This document shows positions 1-9,892 of a stretch of DNA of 20,341 nt, in pieces. The notes beneath the pieces were generated by a model, which saw nothing but the letters and a program-made list of their open reading frames with translations, was not told the origin of the DNA and did no database searches. The stretch comes from Pleurotus djamor (Eukaryota > Basidiomycota > Agaricomycetes > Agaricales > Pleurotaceae): NCBI GenBank assembly GCA_029747585.1, contig JAPEVF010000804.1, positions 1-20,341 on the forward strand, written 5' to 3'. Both the position numbers and the translations under genes were made by a program. Numbering within the stretch: the first letter of the stretch is position 1; every line of letters begins with the position of its first letter.

Positions 1-63
1 AGGCTAGCGCGCGAATTAAATGAAGAATATATATAGCATGAGTAGCTGGGAAAGAGACTTCAG

Positions 64-406
64 TCATCGACCTTGGAAGCAGTCGCGGCAGATGTGCGAA
101 ACGGTCTGGACGGCCATCATACGAGCAGGTTTGAGCCTGAAGGTTGAGTCAGACTCGTAGTCGAAAGATAAGCTATCCGCCCAAGCTCACCACTGCAGGC
201 AGGTAGCGGCGCAGTCTCCGCAATGAGAAGGATGCATAGAGCTATAGCGGCACCTGGGCGAGTAGCAATCGATCTAGTGGGTGCGTGCGTGGTAGGTAAG
301 TAGAAAGCTCGAGCGAAGGAATTTGTAGACTTGCCTTGCTGGGCTCACCGTGTGGACAGTTATGGCCACAGCCGTGGCGAATGCAGGTAACTTCCCTGTA
401 GCACAT
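64..406 (-). CDS. Small Cys/His-rich protein, 75 aa, three exons
   Basis: Minus-strand exons are 406-335, 273-191 and 136-64, giving 75 residues with 11 cysteines. The pattern is MC at the start, HGCGH at 11-15, IDC at 25-27, CRYSSMHP at 32-39, HCGDC at 41-45 and TCLQW at 48-52, then a basic tail with CRDC at 68-71. From memory, basidiomycete genomes hold many short proteins of this layout (MCY start, CGH, DC...C.YS..HP..C.DC..TC.QW); their function is unknown, and the spacing suggests zinc binding. There is no signal peptide, so it is probably intracellular. Intron 1 (334-274) begins with GC in the strong context AAG/GCAAGT. The nearby GT donor would end the protein early and lose the second Cys block. 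Intron 2 (190-137) is GT-AG. The start is the ATG that opens the MCY motif. The structure is inferred without transcripts. Confidence 0.72.
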
Positions 407-2380
407 CTTGGGAGTGGATAATATAAAGGTTGCTCGAGGGGTAGAGGAAGCGAAAGGGTGTTGGATCACTGCAGCAGAGCGAGGTAGAGCTTTTGTATCT
501 GCACGAACTGATGCCATAAGGTAGGCAACCAAATCCTCATATAAATCTTGGAAAGCCGATGCGCGTAGTGGTCCATACGACTACAAACCTTCAAAGTAGT
601 ATTAATTGGTACCGCCACCGTCGGCATATTTGGAAAATCCAAGATGGTATCTGCGGGCTAAGCATTTCACCCTCGCAGTTCCAGGGAGCAGAAGTGACAC
701 GGGAATGGCACTTACATTCTAGGTCAGCAGGCGGGAGTGGACATTCGGACATCCTCACAAAATAAAACCTCTATGGACTGTCATGCGAGCCTAACACCAC
801 AAGGATCGGTGTCAAAAGTCAAGCGCATCCCCGCGTGCAGCCTTCAGGAATGACCACTTGGGTCAAGGGAAACATCTCGTCGATTGGCTCGACTGAGTAC
901 TCTAGGAAACCGAGGTACATCGTAAGAAAAGTGTTGCGAGCCGAAATACGCTCCAATAACATACATTGGAGCTAGGAAACCCGCGCGCCGAAGTTTCTGG
1001 GCTTTTTGGTCACTGGTGCTGTTTTGCCCCGTAATGGATTGAGAGGGTTCCGAGACGTAAGGTGGTCCCAAGTTGGACAAGGTTCTCGGAGTTACCACTT
1101 GAAGACGTCGACAGCATCCGTTAATTTACAATGAAGATACGCGTGACGAGTCTGACGAAGCTAGCGGTTTCTCTAGCTCGTCGTACCGGGTGCTCAATGA
1201 AGGATTGGTATGGATGAAACTTCTCCGGTATGGATTTCCTGCATCCGAGCCCACATGGTGAGTGCGATCGGAACAGACGGACGGACATACCATCAGGATA
1301 ACGACGTCAATTACCGAAAAGGAACCATTAAGATTGACCGAAGAAGAATGCGGTGTCTAAGCCAGATATTTCGCGGCCCTTCATGGTGGTGCCATGGATA
1401 ACTGACCTAGGAACAACGATCATTGAATTGCTTGCATGGAAACGTCGCCTGGGTGGCACGCACATATGACGATCCTTCAAGCCAGGCACCAGAGGGCGAG
1501 GTACCACACCAGTCGGTCAAAATCTGAGAAAGGACATAAAGAGCAGACGCTGGGCTAAGTGAGAGCGGTGGCTGTGGCTCTTTACCAATATCGCCTTGCG
1601 ACTCAGCGAAGCCCGAATAAGAATATAAACACCAACAAAATCGGTTTCACTGCCACCATCACTATCTTCAAGCCAGGTTCTGTCGCCCTCTATTGCCACT
1701 TGCATAGGAAAGCATTGCACCCGCCAGAAACGCAGCCGACGTTGGACTACCTTGCCTGGCTATGCACTTCTTCTAGCGGATTTCAAACAGTTGAATGATC
1801 GTCGCCCAAACTAGTAGAGATCGGTTGAGGCGTCGCGGAGGGATCATTATCGAACGTTGATAGGTGGGTCGCGGTAAGGTTCTAGTCTCTCTTCCCCGCA
1901 GAATCCCACGTCGGTTTCATCACTTCACGTTTTGGGTGGTATCTGAAGCTGAAGCCTAGAGCTCACCGATCTTGGTACCAGCATCCCGAATAACATCCAT
2001 CCTTCCGTCTAACGTTTGACGGAACACTCAAACGAACACCCCGGAGTAGTCGAGATGATGGAAGTTTGGAACAATAAGGTATCGTCGATATCTTTCAGAT
2101 TCCCTAACATAGATCAAACAAAGACAATTATATGCCTCCATACTGTCACAAATAAGCTAGGGATACAGGAACGAATGATGACGACATTGGCACGTACAGA
2201 GTGCCATCCTCCTAGCCCCTACGGAAAAGGAGGAGCGTCCGAGTAATAAATATCTATGTGGTCCATCTCTTACTGAGAGTTCGTTATGTCGATGGTAAAG
2301 ATACGTGTAAAGTTCGTACGTGGGCCGGGTTGGCGTGAGCATTTTGACGTGACACTTGATGCGCCCAAGGTGAGGCATTC
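407..2380. other. Long stretch without a supportable gene
   Basis: About 2 kb between the start of the Cys-rich gene and the stop of the MFS permease gene. Only short open frames occur on both strands (none above about 85 codons), and none shows a recognisable motif or a chain of plausible exons. I saw no tRNA, no obvious terminal or long tandem repeats and no transposon protein. It must hold the promoter of the Cys-rich gene near 407-600 and the 3' end signals of the permease gene near 2300-2380. A non-coding RNA or a fast-evolving gene cannot be excluded. Confidence 0.5.
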
Positions 2381-4491
2381 TCACACCTTTTGACCATGTC
2401 CTTTTCGTCTGACATACATGGAGCGGGAGATGAGCATCAATATCGAGCCCAAACACACCATGACCTAGAACAAAATAAGGTTGCCTCAGATAGGACCGTG
2501 TACNTTTTTTTCGCAATTCGGGCATCACGTCTCTTGGAAGGAAATATAACTCACGCCACAGAATATGATTGCCCTCCACCAAATAAAATGGGTCCCATCG
2601 TCATGCGCAGATAGCAGTGCACCTTCGATGGGCGTCCCGATCAACATTGCGATAGATACAATGGAGAATGCTATTCCCATCCTTATCCTAACGTCGCGTC
2701 AGTGTATTGCTTTGACTAATCGTGAGAGAAGCGGATGGTTTACCCTAGTTCGCCAAGATGGGAACTCAATTGACCAAGTAAAGGCGCAATCAAGGAGACA
2801 TCTTTCGCATGGGTCAGCAATTGTGCACAATGATACGAGGATGCTGAAGTGGATGAACACGCACATGCGCCGGAAGAAAAGCCATATAGAGCAGCGAAAA
2901 CAACGATACCGGCGAACGACTGGATTCCGAGGAGGCTAAAGATTAAACCAGCGGATATCACAATGAAGGGTATGAGCATGTTGTAAACGCCTAGAAGATC
3001 CGCCAAAAAGTTGGGGAGAAGGCGTCCAAACATGCTTCCAGCGTTCAAGATGGTCAGCTGTCCGAAACAAAAGATTAGATCACACAGACTCCAAGCCTAA
3101 GGCGACGTACCGCGTAAAACGCCATACTAGGCGCGATACCATGCGCAACGGCGTATAACTGCAGGTAAAAGTCTAACACGACGATGAGTTGCGGGCGCAG
3201 AGTTACAAAATAGAACACAATACGTACAGGGGAAGAACAGACCCAAATTGGTGAAGAAGGCACTAATAATAAACGATCAGGGGAACGCGCGTCACTGATC
3301 CGAAATAACCATCCTTACCCCAACACGGCAACGATGAATGTCCAATCGGCAAGGATAGTTCTGAGTTCAGGCCGCGGAGCAGCGCCAACCTTCGTACTAC
3401 TACCCGCGTCCGAGTCCACCACCTTTTCCGGAGGACGTGTTTTCATCAAGAGGTTCGCAATGAACAGCGAGATAGCAACCAATGCAGCAGTCGCCCTAAT
3501 GCTGTTCGCGAATGTAGTATGCTCTGCGATTTTGCTTAGCATAATGGGGAAGACGACCCCTCCGACAGAAGCTACAGCGGAGGAGAGGATCTTTGGATTT
3601 AGTTAATTAAATCTACATTGGCCGTGGAGATTGACGTACCCCCGGAGACGACGATGCCACTAGCAAGAGCTCTTCGACGTTTGAAATGATGCCCAACAAT
3701 GGTCAGGGAGGGAAGGAAGAGTATGCCTTGACCTATGCCCATTCCGACACCTTGGCTGAGGAATACCTGTATATGGTACGTTCAAAGGAGAACCTTCACC
3801 GGGGTTGTTGAGCTCGGAAGCCTTACCTGGTAATATTGATGTGGCTGCGCTAAAGACAGCATAAACATGGAAAAGACATAGAGGATTGATCCAAATATCA
3901 TGGTATGGTGACTATCAACAAACAGCGCGTCAGCGGAGCCCGGTTCGGAGAACGAGGAAGCGTACAAGTATCCAGCGTCAAATGCGTGTCCAACAATAGC
4001 ACCGAGCGCGTACATCACAAATAGTTGAAAACTGCCTATCCAACTATCGGACCTCGCAGTCAGTACGCGTATCAAATAACAGCACGCCCAAAGAAAACCC
4101 GAACCTGATGTCCGACGCCGTTCTATTGCTCAAAAATTCGCGCGTATAATGGTCTTGATAAACGCCAAAGGCATTGATATACCTGAGGTCGGTAACAAAC
4201 CAGCCAGTAAGACAACCAACTCACGAAGACACAGTCATCACACGTACCCAAAAGCACAAAACTGCACCAGGAAACTGCGCAAAGACCATCAGTTCCGGAT
4301 ATAACGCGCTGGGCCTGACCGGAAATCACCCACCCGCCAACAATGGTCGACCATGCTTCTCGTCCTCCATCGGGGGGCAGCGACGACAGCTTTCTCTTTG
4401 ATGCCCCTAACTCAGGGTGGTGCGTATCACCTATATCGGGGATGCTTGAGCAAGCAAGGGTAGGACTGGCATTATAACTGGTGTCGGCCAT
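2381..4491 (-). CDS. MFS monocarboxylate-transporter-like permease, 456 aa, 13 exons
   Basis: Probable plasma-membrane secondary transporter of the MCT (MCH-like) branch of the major facilitator superfamily; the substrate cannot be read from sequence. Minus-strand exons: 4491-4334, 4274-4248, 4182-4105, 4043-3966, 3911-3827, 3766-3640, 3571-3319, 3262-3228, 3172-3111, 3057-2865, 2801-2744, 2687-2555, 2464-2381. All phases agree and sum to 457 codons including TGA. Family marks: PPDGGREAW before the first membrane helix (residues 39-47), the FGVYQDHY block, SWIGSFQLF, QGVGMGIGQG, HHFKRRRALASG, a polar central loop near residues 230-255, NAGSMFGR, and a charged tail after the last helix. The hydrophobic pattern fits 12 helices and the length is usual. 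Exon 2 is only 27 nt. Intron 4 is 54 nt, in frame and stop-free. An N (2504) lies in the last intron and does no coding harm. Confidence 0.88.
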
Positions 4492-7084
4492 CGCTGGAAG
4501 CCTAGGGAGGGAGTAGAAGGGAAGGGGAGGGGGACGAAGTCGACCAGTGGATTCAGAACGCGAACGGATATTTAAATATTGAGTTTCGTATGCTTGTCCC
4601 TCAGAAAGAAGTAATGTAAAGTAGTCGATGGAAGAGTCGTAGGAGCAGGTGTCGGAAGAACGGCAAAAGGCTTTTTTGCGCGAATTATTGCCTCATGGCG
4701 TCCGAGCGTAAGCCGAGGTATTCAAGCTTTTTTTCTTTTCGAGGCGGGAATCAGAGGGTGGGCAGCCTTTTAAGTGGGAACTGATTAAAAACAGGCGCGC
4801 AGTGGGGAAAGAGAGGTTTCGTTAACACTGATGGACCATGTACCAGATGGGATAACTACACACTTGTCGTCTTAGACAATCCTGCGTTCAGCGCGGGAGG
4901 AGGGTGTGAGTATTCTCGTAAGGGTAGAACGACTCGGCCAGGAAGTGTCATTTCCATAAACCTGCTAGAAGCCCTAGCCACGAAAGCAAGAAACGTCGAG
5001 AGATCCATGAAGAGCATGGAGAGCGAACGTCTCTCCCTCCTTTTTCATCTAAACAATGATGGTGTGAGATGGAAAGAAGGCAGGCAAGGAACGNAAAAAA
5101 GACGTAGAAGCAACCCTAAAAAGCTCCACGAACCAGATGGAGTTGGACATCCGACTCAAGCTCAAAGTAACAGAGCAAGGCACGAGCAAAAAAGCAGGGA
5201 AGCGGGCTGGGTGCGGCGTAGCCCGACGCATGGTCCGTGCAATGATGTATGATGGCTGATTCTCCAAAAAATTTGACTACACAAAGCGCTGATCCGACTT
5301 GAAGCTGACGGTAACAACGCGGCGATTGACTCACAATCGAGTTGGTACCCATCTCGAGTGAATGAGAGCTAAATGAAGCATCGGCGGTCATCCCTCTTTG
5401 GGCCAGTGACGCGAGACCTTCTCGAGGTGCGCACGAAGGTAAACATGGAACGAAGGGAGGTGAATATGGGAGCCAGGCCGAACACGTCAACCCCGCATCA
5501 CTACGTCAGCCAATGAGCTGTGGTTCGTGAACATCGCGAGACGATAATCCAATTGATTCCGAAGAAACCTGGGACAAAATTAAGGAAACCAAGCAAACAG
5601 GGGGCTTCATTCTCAAAGACCAAGCAAAAAAGGTCCTTNCCCCCTACAACGGCAACGACGTGAGATACCGATTATGAAAGGAAGCGCAGTAGGAGTTACC
5701 GTCGTCAATACTCCCGCCGAAGTCCACATCACCGGCCCCTCCGTTCAATCCGGGATTCCACTAATCCATCGGCCATGATTGAATGGATGCTTGTGAAGCA
5801 TCGGTCACAGGTGAACGTGGATGGTGGGCGATCTAGGCACGTTGATATCGGTGATATCATGGTCGCGTCGAGGCAGGTGGCTTTTCGAGCCTTTGTGCGG
5901 GCCTACAAGTGCCGTCATTGGTGAGGTCCTCTGCGTTACAGCAGGGCTAGAGCGTCAGCGGCAGAATAATAACCACGTAGACGGCATCCTATACCAGGGC
6001 TTGCAAGAGCCGATTTCATCAGTTACTTTCTTCTGACCGGTGATGGTTATGACGTGCCCAAAAGAGATGATGGGACTGGGAGAAGGGCATGAAACAACGC
6101 AGCTCGTCCAATGGAGTGTGATTTTGCAATGAGCCTGATGAATGGATACGACGCCCAAAAAGAATAGATCCCGGACACCTGGAGGATGAAGGCCGCGTAC
6201 TTGAGAAGGCAAACGAGGAGAAGATGCATTACAGACGCACGATTAATGGATTGCATCCCTCGGCCAAAGACCTGCGCCTTCCATCTCATCTGCGGCGACT
6301 CTCCGTTCGATTCGGGACCTCGTTTTCCTCCCGAATAACCTGAGTAATAATTGAATAGGAAGCAACATCAGGAAAGCAGCGACAGTGGAAACAAAGTCAA
6401 CGCACGTCATACGCCACAGTGGGTCGAGTTAACCGACGCTCAATTTTGTGTGATGGGCTTTGCATCCAGCGCACTTCACTGTCAAAGGTACTGTCGTGTT
6501 GATCGAGTCGTGTATGTCTAGCCATCCTGGACATTTGGGTCAGCTGGACATTAGCAACGCAGATATCCGTGTCAAGCGTACGCGTTGTTGAGCCCCAGAT
6601 CGCCAAGTACAACCCATAGGACCACATTCAATTCAACGCCTCACATCCGTGCATACAGGCTCTTCGCATCTGAAGCTACATTATCATCATTGCCGAAACG
6701 AACTCAATGGATACGTACATCATGCACCACACAGATGAAGTTGGCCAGCCAGAACGTTATTACCGAAGCTGGCGTTAAGCTCTGAGATGAGTAGCGGTGG
6801 TGACTCTTGGTGGCAAGGATTCGCTGATTCAAGTTGGACTGGGCGTGTGTAGCTTGACCCGAGGAGCGGCGGGAGCGATATCGAGTTCAGGGTCAAACAT
6901 GGCAGACAGAGGTCAAGTGGAAAGCGCATATAGTCGCGTGTGACCACGAGGTATGATGAAGGAGAGTGAAAGTTATGGGGGTCATCATCGTCGGCAACAA
7001 CGAGCACGATTGCATCGGAGTTTGAATAGTACCCCTCTTCCGCGTACCACATACTGCGCAGCGATAGTAAATGTCAGAATCAAC
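4492..7084. other. 2.6-kb stretch without a supportable gene; two single N
   Basis: Lies upstream of the MFS gene and downstream of the acidic-protein gene. The first few hundred bases (4492 to about 4800) are presumably promoter and 5' leader of the permease. Several coding-looking stretches occur: a stop-free plus-strand frame from 4785 to 5252, a plus-strand pair of frames at 5531-5778, and a hydrophobic minus-strand frame at 6047-6289. None matches a family I know or joins into a convincing exon chain. Two N (5094, 5639) sit beside homopolymers and could hide frameshifts. No tRNA or mobile-element protein was seen. Confidence 0.45.
4568..4579 (-). promoter_or_regulatory. AT-rich palindrome, possible TATA element of the MFS gene
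   Basis: A perfect 12-bp palindrome, ATATTTAAATAT, lies about 77 bp upstream of the MFS start codon in otherwise mixed sequence. Position and composition fit a core promoter TATA-type element. This is inference from position only. Confidence 0.35.
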
Positions 7085-8432
7085 NTATTGTGTATCCACA
7101 TCGTCTCCATCCTGTTCAAGGTCCAATCCATGCCCAATAGGTGTGGACTGTGCTTCATGGGGGGTAACGACACCAGGCGTCAGGAATGCTACGTCGTCCC
7201 CATCCTCCCCGAGAAGATGAGCTGCTGAGCGCGGGGTAGCTCCGTCTGGAACACGTAGGAAGTCTCCACCAGAGTAGAAATCTTCGGCGTACATCTGGGG
7301 CCCAGCCCAGGGATCCGGTAACTGTGGCACTTGGTCTGCAATACGACTTGTAGCTCGTGGAGGAAATACTGCGAAAGTAAGTTAGGTTAGATATACAACA
7401 AGGGAGTCATTTCAAGGACGTACCTTCGTCCCCTTCGTCCTCTTCAGGCTGAATATCAGAATCATCGTCGACTGCAATGACTTCAATGGACTCGTCGTCA
7501 TCGTCAGCCTCATCGCCTTCTACATACTCTGAACGCTCCGGTTGACGCATGGAACTGAGTGGTGACTGAGCCTCGCCATCAGAGAAACCTTCCTCTTCAG
7601 ATCCCTCCTCTATCTCTTCGTCCTCTTCGTCCTCCTCTTGGTAGTGGTAAGATGGCCCCACAGGGCTGCTCCGTCGACGGTCTGAGTCTGAGTCTGAGTC
7701 TGAGTCAACCACCACTACATCCACTGGACCAGCGAAAGGCGGCGCGTTTCCATCGTCCTCCTCTTCTTCTTCTTCCTCACTACCGTAAACCTCTTCATCC
7801 GACTCTAGGACCTCATCGCCTTGACCATGTGTCACTGTATCCTGGAGAGCCTCTTCTGGAGCTTCTTCATCCCAATGCTCAACGCTAACCTCACGGCCAA
7901 CCTCAAGCTCATCGGCCTCGTCCTCATCGTCGTGAGCAATTTGACCCTCATCCTCATTTGGGAGCAGCTCAATATCAGACGAGCCTGAGACATCTGATTC
8001 ATCTTCCGAGTCCACGGAAAGAGCTCGTTCCTTTCCTTTGCCATTTGAGATGTGGCGACGCGCTTTGATTTCGGCGAAAGAGTCTTCCACTCCATCCCAG
8101 TCACTCTGTTCCTCGGCCGAGGGAGACACAGAGTGAGTCTCTGGAGTTTCAGCAGATGATGAAGCCAGATGTAGCTGCGGCGTTGGCTCCTCCTCTTGTC
8201 CCAAAGCACGACGAATGGAGCCTTTAAGGTTACCGATCCACGCGTCAAACTCGTTTTGTGGAAAGCGGTCGTAAGGGTTATGCATTGGAGCCTTGAGCTT
8301 CTTGTCACCATAGACGACACTGCTGCTGGGTAATTTCGAACGAGTCAAGAAGCTTGAAGTCGAATACGGCGTGGGATGTGGGGGAGCCGGGGCCTTGAAA
8401 TGCGAGGGTGTCGAGAAGCCGTCAGAAGTCAT
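7085..8432 (-). CDS. Highly acidic protein with SUMO-interaction-like motifs, about 430 aa
   Basis: Minus-strand exons 8432-7424 and 7368-7085, with a 55-nt GT-AG intron (7423-7369). I do not recognise the family. Residues 1-80 are Ser/Pro-rich and contain a compact segment, NPYDRFPQNEFDAWIGNLKG, at 52-71 that looks like a folded or conserved part. Residues 110-336 are dominated by Glu, Asp and Ser, with acidic runs at 219-227 and 266-275. Three hydrophobic cores sit against acidic/Ser stretches as in SUMO-interacting motifs: IELL (154-157), VDVVVV (237-242, followed by a DSDSDSDSD run) and IEVIAV (316-321). A nuclear role is therefore likely, but this is inference. Exon 2 adds an ordered-looking Pro/Gly segment. 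The end rests on codon TAN at 7087-7085: A, G or loss of the N gives a stop, C or T reads on. The start at 8432 is chosen because upstream in-frame sequence looks like leader. Confidence 0.7.
7681..7706. repeat. Hexanucleotide repeat (TCTGAG), about 4.3 copies, in coding sequence
   Basis: Four perfect copies of TCTGAG and a partial fifth inside exon 1 of the acidic protein. On the coding strand they read GACTCA and encode the alternating Asp-Ser run directly after the VDVVVV core. Length change by slippage would keep the frame and only lengthen or shorten the acidic flank. Confidence 0.85.
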
Positions 8433-8702
8433 GTTAGTAGCCGCGTGAAAGGGAAAGTTTGAAGTGGGGTAGGGACGCCCGACGCAAGCCCGGGGACGGA
8501 CAGAAATTAGTCGAGGATGTGGATGAAGAAGAAATGGCCACTGAATTATTGATTCCTCGCGAAACTCACGTGATCTAGTGGCGCCAGGGGCTTTTAGACA
8601 ATGATTGATCATTGAGCTGTCTCAGCAGCTTCGACTTACCATTGTCCTGCAACTTTCAGCTCCCAATATTCTTCAATGAATCCTTGTTCGATATCGTACA
8701 AT

Positions 8703-9582
8703 CTAACTAACATCACTATCTTCAACCTCCATATCACGTAGCTGCGGCTCAAACGACTGCCTAATGCGCGCATTGATATCAGCCCCAAAGATATAGTTAT
8801 GAGGCGGGTAATCTTCTCGTATGTGGCACAGAGGTATCGCGATAGCGATCCCCATCTCCTGCGCCTCCTCTTGACTAATCTTCATCGACCGACGAATGAG
8901 CTCCGAGCAGCCTTGAATGAACCAATGAGGTATCTTGTATCGTTGTGCATTGACAATCCGTTCGGTAGGTGTTAGGCTAATTTCTTTCTTCGACAACGCT
9001 TCGATAGCTTCTTTCCGAAGCTCAGAGAAGCTCCATAACGTCGCAAGCTTCAAAGCAGACCACCAGGCATCGCCCGATATAGATGCTGTCGAGGATCTCC
9101 TAGAACAACCTCAGCGTCAATTGGTTATCATGAGTGCGACCGATAAGGCCGTACGGAGGGTATACGACTGAGAGAAAGTTCTTGAAATCATGTTTGGAAA
9201 TGCCCGAGAGGTGGATAGGACTAGCATCTGAGTCGCCTTCCGCAACATTATCACCGCGTGGGAGTGAAAACATGGATCGGAAGAGCTCTGAATATGTTTC
9301 GAAGTAAACTCGAGGCACGCGGAACAACCGATTCTCGACCTTGGTGACGCACCATGAGTACTATCTCAAGCACGAGTGGATGACGGCTGCTCTTACCAGG
9401 AAGACGGCGGTATCCCAGTAAAAGTCCTCATCGCGTTCTACGGGAGGGGCGTTCATGGACGTATCAGTAACAAGACCGCTTTGAGGAGGCGCTGATGTAG
9501 TTGGAATTGGACCAATAAAACCAGTACTCGGTGGGCGTAGAACTGGAGCGATCCGCGGCGACAAAGAAGGAACACCAGCCAT
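8703..9582 (-). CDS. BTB/POZ domain protein, 255 aa, three exons
   Basis: Minus-strand exons 9582-9397, 9339-9155 and 9099-8703. After a Pro/Ser-rich leader, the BTB fold starts at DFYWDTAVF (53-61) and continues with VENRLFRVPR, FETYSELFRSMFSLP, then KNFLSVVYPP. The mushroom-family C-terminal half follows: WWSALKLATLWSF, a helix up to LTPTERIVNAQRYKIPHWF, and the ISQEEAQEMG segment. In this family the BTB domain mediates dimer or adaptor contacts; Agaricomycetes carry large numbers of these genes and most have no known function. There is no Kelch or MATH partner domain. Intron 1 (9396-9340) is well supported. Intron 2 has two alternatives of equal length (9154-9100, used here, or 9138-9084), which differ only in a few residues after VVYPP. 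The start is the first ATG giving a leader free of odd composition; an upstream ATG at 9720 is less likely. Confidence 0.83.
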
Positions 9583-9892
9583 TTCTCGAAGGTTGTAATG
9601 CAAGGAGGCCAAAGAGCTCAGAGACAATTTTGTAGGACTCCCACCGACGTCACAACAAACAAGAGCAAGTCTAATATTTACCTCGTTCCCAAAGCAAGTT
9701 GACGAATAATACCAGTACATTAAATAGTCCGTGGATGCAGAAGTAGGATGCTCAACTAAATGGAAGAGTGTAGTGTTCCTGAAGCGTCTATGAGGATGGG
9801 GTACACAAGTAGCAAAACATAAAACAAGGATAATAGATCAATAATGAGTATACAATAACACACCACAGAAACCCTTTCATCAGTGCGTAAGA
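9583..9892. other. Tandem intergenic spacer
   Basis: 310 bp between the stop of the CSC1-like gene and the start of the BTB gene. It must contain the BTB promoter and the channel gene's 3' end. The part from about 9730 to 9890 is AT-rich. No gene was seen. Confidence 0.5.

Noticed and set aside
2381..4491. The MFS locus as a decayed pseudogene, since its open frames are short and scattered
   Set aside because: All 12 gaps have GT-AG borders with agreeing phases, and the joined exons give a full-length 12-helix permease with no stop or frameshift.
6047..6289. Hydrophobic minus-strand frame that could be a small membrane protein
   Set aside because: No start context, no family pattern and no neighbouring exons; a frame of 80 codons is expected by chance in this length.
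6211..6325. Possible intron-containing tRNA: AAACGAGG at 6211 pairs with CCTCGTTT at 6318, with GTTCGATTC just before the 3' arm
   Set aside because: No A-box, D-arm or anticodon arm can be drawn between them, the T-stem has mismatches and the span is 115 nt. Most likely chance pairing.
6893..7084. Continuation of the acidic protein through the N as ...VDSDIYYRCAVCGTRKRG, with a CxxC that hinted at a zinc or RING module
   Set aside because: The rest of the frame becomes Thr/His/Ser-rich noise and stops without further zinc ligands, so there is no RING. The stop at the TAN codon is more likely.
7832..8320. Alternative minus-strand frame of 162 codons inside the acidic gene
   Set aside because: Same strand but shifted frame; its Met/Arg/Leu-rich composition is what shifted Glu/Asp/Ser codons produce.
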